14,080 nt of DNA, taken from contig JBFKOL010000082.1 in assembly GCA_041628815.1 (NCBI GenBank), positions 1 to 14,080 on the forward strand, in the 5' to 3' direction. Origin of the DNA: JBFKOL01 sp041628815 (lineage in GTDB: Bacteria; Bacteroidota; Bacteroidia; Chitinophagales; Saprospiraceae). Positions 12,901 through 14,080 of the stretch are shown here, piece by piece. Every line of letters starts with the position of its first letter. The first letter of the stretch is position 1. The notes under the pieces are model-generated. The model saw only the letters and a list, made by a program, of their open reading frames with translations, made no database searches and was not told the DNA's origin. The translations under genes and the position numbers were made by a program.

Positions 12901-14080
12901 TCATTGATGACCAAACCAATTGATGAGCCTGTTCAATCCCTCTTCCATTTTTGGGAATAAGACCGGTAGGGAGGATTCGCGTAGCAACCCGTTCTTCATC
13001 CAGTATTCGAACGCAAGGGCTCCGTCAAAATCTACATAAGAGAGGCGGCACGTGAATTCTTCTTCCGGTCTCCCAAAGGCGGAACCAGGCAGCACCGCCA
13101 CTCCTGTATCGCGCAATAAGGCATCACACATGGACCTTGACGTACGGATATTTCTAATGTTCAACTGCTTCCTGTATGCGTCGAAGCTGGGGAAAAGGTA
13201 AAACCCCCCAGCTGAAGAAACCAAAAGGACCTGAATTTGCTTGAGTCTATCCTCAGTGTGCCGCGCAATAAACGCCAAAATGGACGTAATAGCTTCTCTG
13301 TAATCCATAAGATCTGGACTGTCTTTGAAGGCGCTGACAGCCGCATATTGGACAGGTGCCGAGGCACAGCTGTATGTCTCTGAAGCCAGGGATTGTAAAG
13401 TCCTGATTAATGGTCCACGCCGTTCAGGCAGGACAATGAATCCCAGTCTGTAGCCTCCTGCTCCGCACCACTTACTGAGCCCAGAACTCACGATGGTACC
13501 TTCCGGATAAAAGTTGCTGATGGATTTGTAGGCCCCGTCAAATGCGGTGAGTCCATAAATTTCATCGCTTATAACGGTCAACTCATATTTTCTGCAAACT
13601 GCAGCCATTGCCTCCAGCTCTGTACAGTTCAATTCTACTCCCGTCGGGTTACATGGATAATTTAATAGAAGGAGCCCTTCACTAATTTTGTGTTTTAAAA
13701 GGTATTCTTCCAATAAATCGGGTGTCAGTTTCCAATTGTCCCTGGCGGTGGGAATCCAGTGTATCTTATTTCCGCAAATCTGTGCCTGCGGCGCATATGA
13801 AACCCAGGATGGGCTGGGCAGTAAAAGCGGCAAATCAAGACTTAGCTGCGTGAGAAAAATCAATTCCTTGCTGCCGGGGCCAACAAATACTTGATCCGGA
13901 TGTAGATCCGAACGGTCGAGGAGCCGGTTCATATGAACGGCAATTGACTCTCTCAGTTCCGGCAGTCCCTGGACTGGCAAATACGCTTTTTGATGTGCAT
14001 TGGACGCAAGAGTCGATTGCACAGCTCCAGGTATGGGGAATGGCGATTGCCCAAAACCAAATTTGAAAACCTCCTTTCCC
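12901..14080 (-). CDS. Pyridoxal-phosphate-dependent aminotransferase, class I/II, 5' end outside the window
   Basis: A fold-type I aminotransferase, cytoplasmic, moving an amino group between an amino acid and a 2-oxo acid through PLP. The frame stays open to the window edge; a GTG at 14022 is an internal codon, because the codons before it read FKFGFGQSPFPIPGA, the normal family N-terminus. Counting from that GTG, the product shows YLPVQGLPELRE (14-25), NYPCNPTG (121-128, with the PLP-ring-contacting Asn) and SDEIYG (152-157). Then come SSGLSKWCGAGGYRLGF with the Schiff-base Lys184, and a C-terminal CRLSYVDFDG carrying the carboxylate-binding Arg. The pattern resembles aspartate/alanine aminotransferase-like enzymes; the exact substrate is unknown. 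A GGT-family lipoprotein follows after 6 bases. Confidence 0.9.
   Translation of the reverse strand, partial: GKEVFKFGFGQSPFPIPGAVQSTLASNAHQKAYLPVQGLPELRESIAVHMNRLLDRSDLHPDQVFVGPGSKELIFLTQLSLDLPLLLPSPSWVSYAPQAQICGNKIHWIPTARDNWKLTPDLLEEYLLKHKISEGLLLLNYPCNPTGVELNCTELEAMAAVCRKYELTVISDEIYGLTAFDGAYKSISNFYPEGTIVSSGLSKWCGAGGYRLGFIVLPERRGPLIRTLQSLASETYSCASAPVQYAAVSAFKDSPDLMDYREAITSILAFIARHTEDRLKQIQVLLVSSAGGFYLFPSFDAYRKQLNIRNIRTSRSMCDALLRDTGVAVLPGSAFGRPEEEFTCRLSYVDFDGALAFEYWMKNGLLRESSLPVLFPKMEEGLNRLINWFGHQ

Overview
This is a chromosomal window of about 14 kb, most likely from a marine or environmental member of the Bacteroidota (Cytophagia or Flavobacteriia-like). The evidence is a mid-40s G+C impression, weak Shine-Dalgarno sites, two DUF6090 membrane proteins, a DUF5916/CBM9-like outer-membrane protein, and promoter-like TTTG / TxnnTTTG pairs. 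No tRNA, rRNA, CRISPR array, insertion sequence or phage gene was seen.

Layout. At 1-648 (+) is the 3' end of a probable Na/Pi-cotransporter-type protein (PhoU-like helical tail). It converges on a lipoprotein MsrA (694-1317, -) and an aldo/keto reductase (1417-2409, -). Then comes a decayed stretch (2545-4000, +), the most informative part of the window. It holds the N-terminus of a YciI/YCII (DGPF-type) protein joined out of frame to an ECF42-type sigma factor (DUF6596-type C-terminal extension). The sigma frame carries three in-frame stops. A SnoaL/NTF2-like gene follows, with an internal deletion, an in-frame stop and a frameshift. YCII-type genes are typical partners of ECF42 sigma factors, so the stretch reads as one dead operon. 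A TGTCCA / CGTC promoter-like pair survives upstream of it.

Next are a DUF2461 protein (4078-4752, +), a VAT-1/quinone-oxidoreductase-like MDR enzyme (4808-5824, +), the DUF5916 outer-membrane protein (5874-8087, +), and an exported 493-residue protein (8192-9673, +). The last combines a GHPHDLE motif, a calcium-loop-like motif and a probable C-terminal beta-barrel. A perfect inverted repeat at 9692-9714 separates these from the minus-strand block.

The minus-strand block, in transcription order, has a class I/II aminotransferase running off the right edge (12901-14080), a divergent gamma-glutamyltransferase-family lipoprotein 6 bases after it (11347-12894), and two tandem DUF6090 proteins 2 bases apart (10421-11188 then 9708-10418).

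Most genes are ordinary envelope, redox and repair functions. I found no convincing new defence or mobile system. The items worth a second look are the decayed ECF42 operon with its probable deletion scar, the unusual GGT-like protein, and the GHPHDLE outer-membrane protein.
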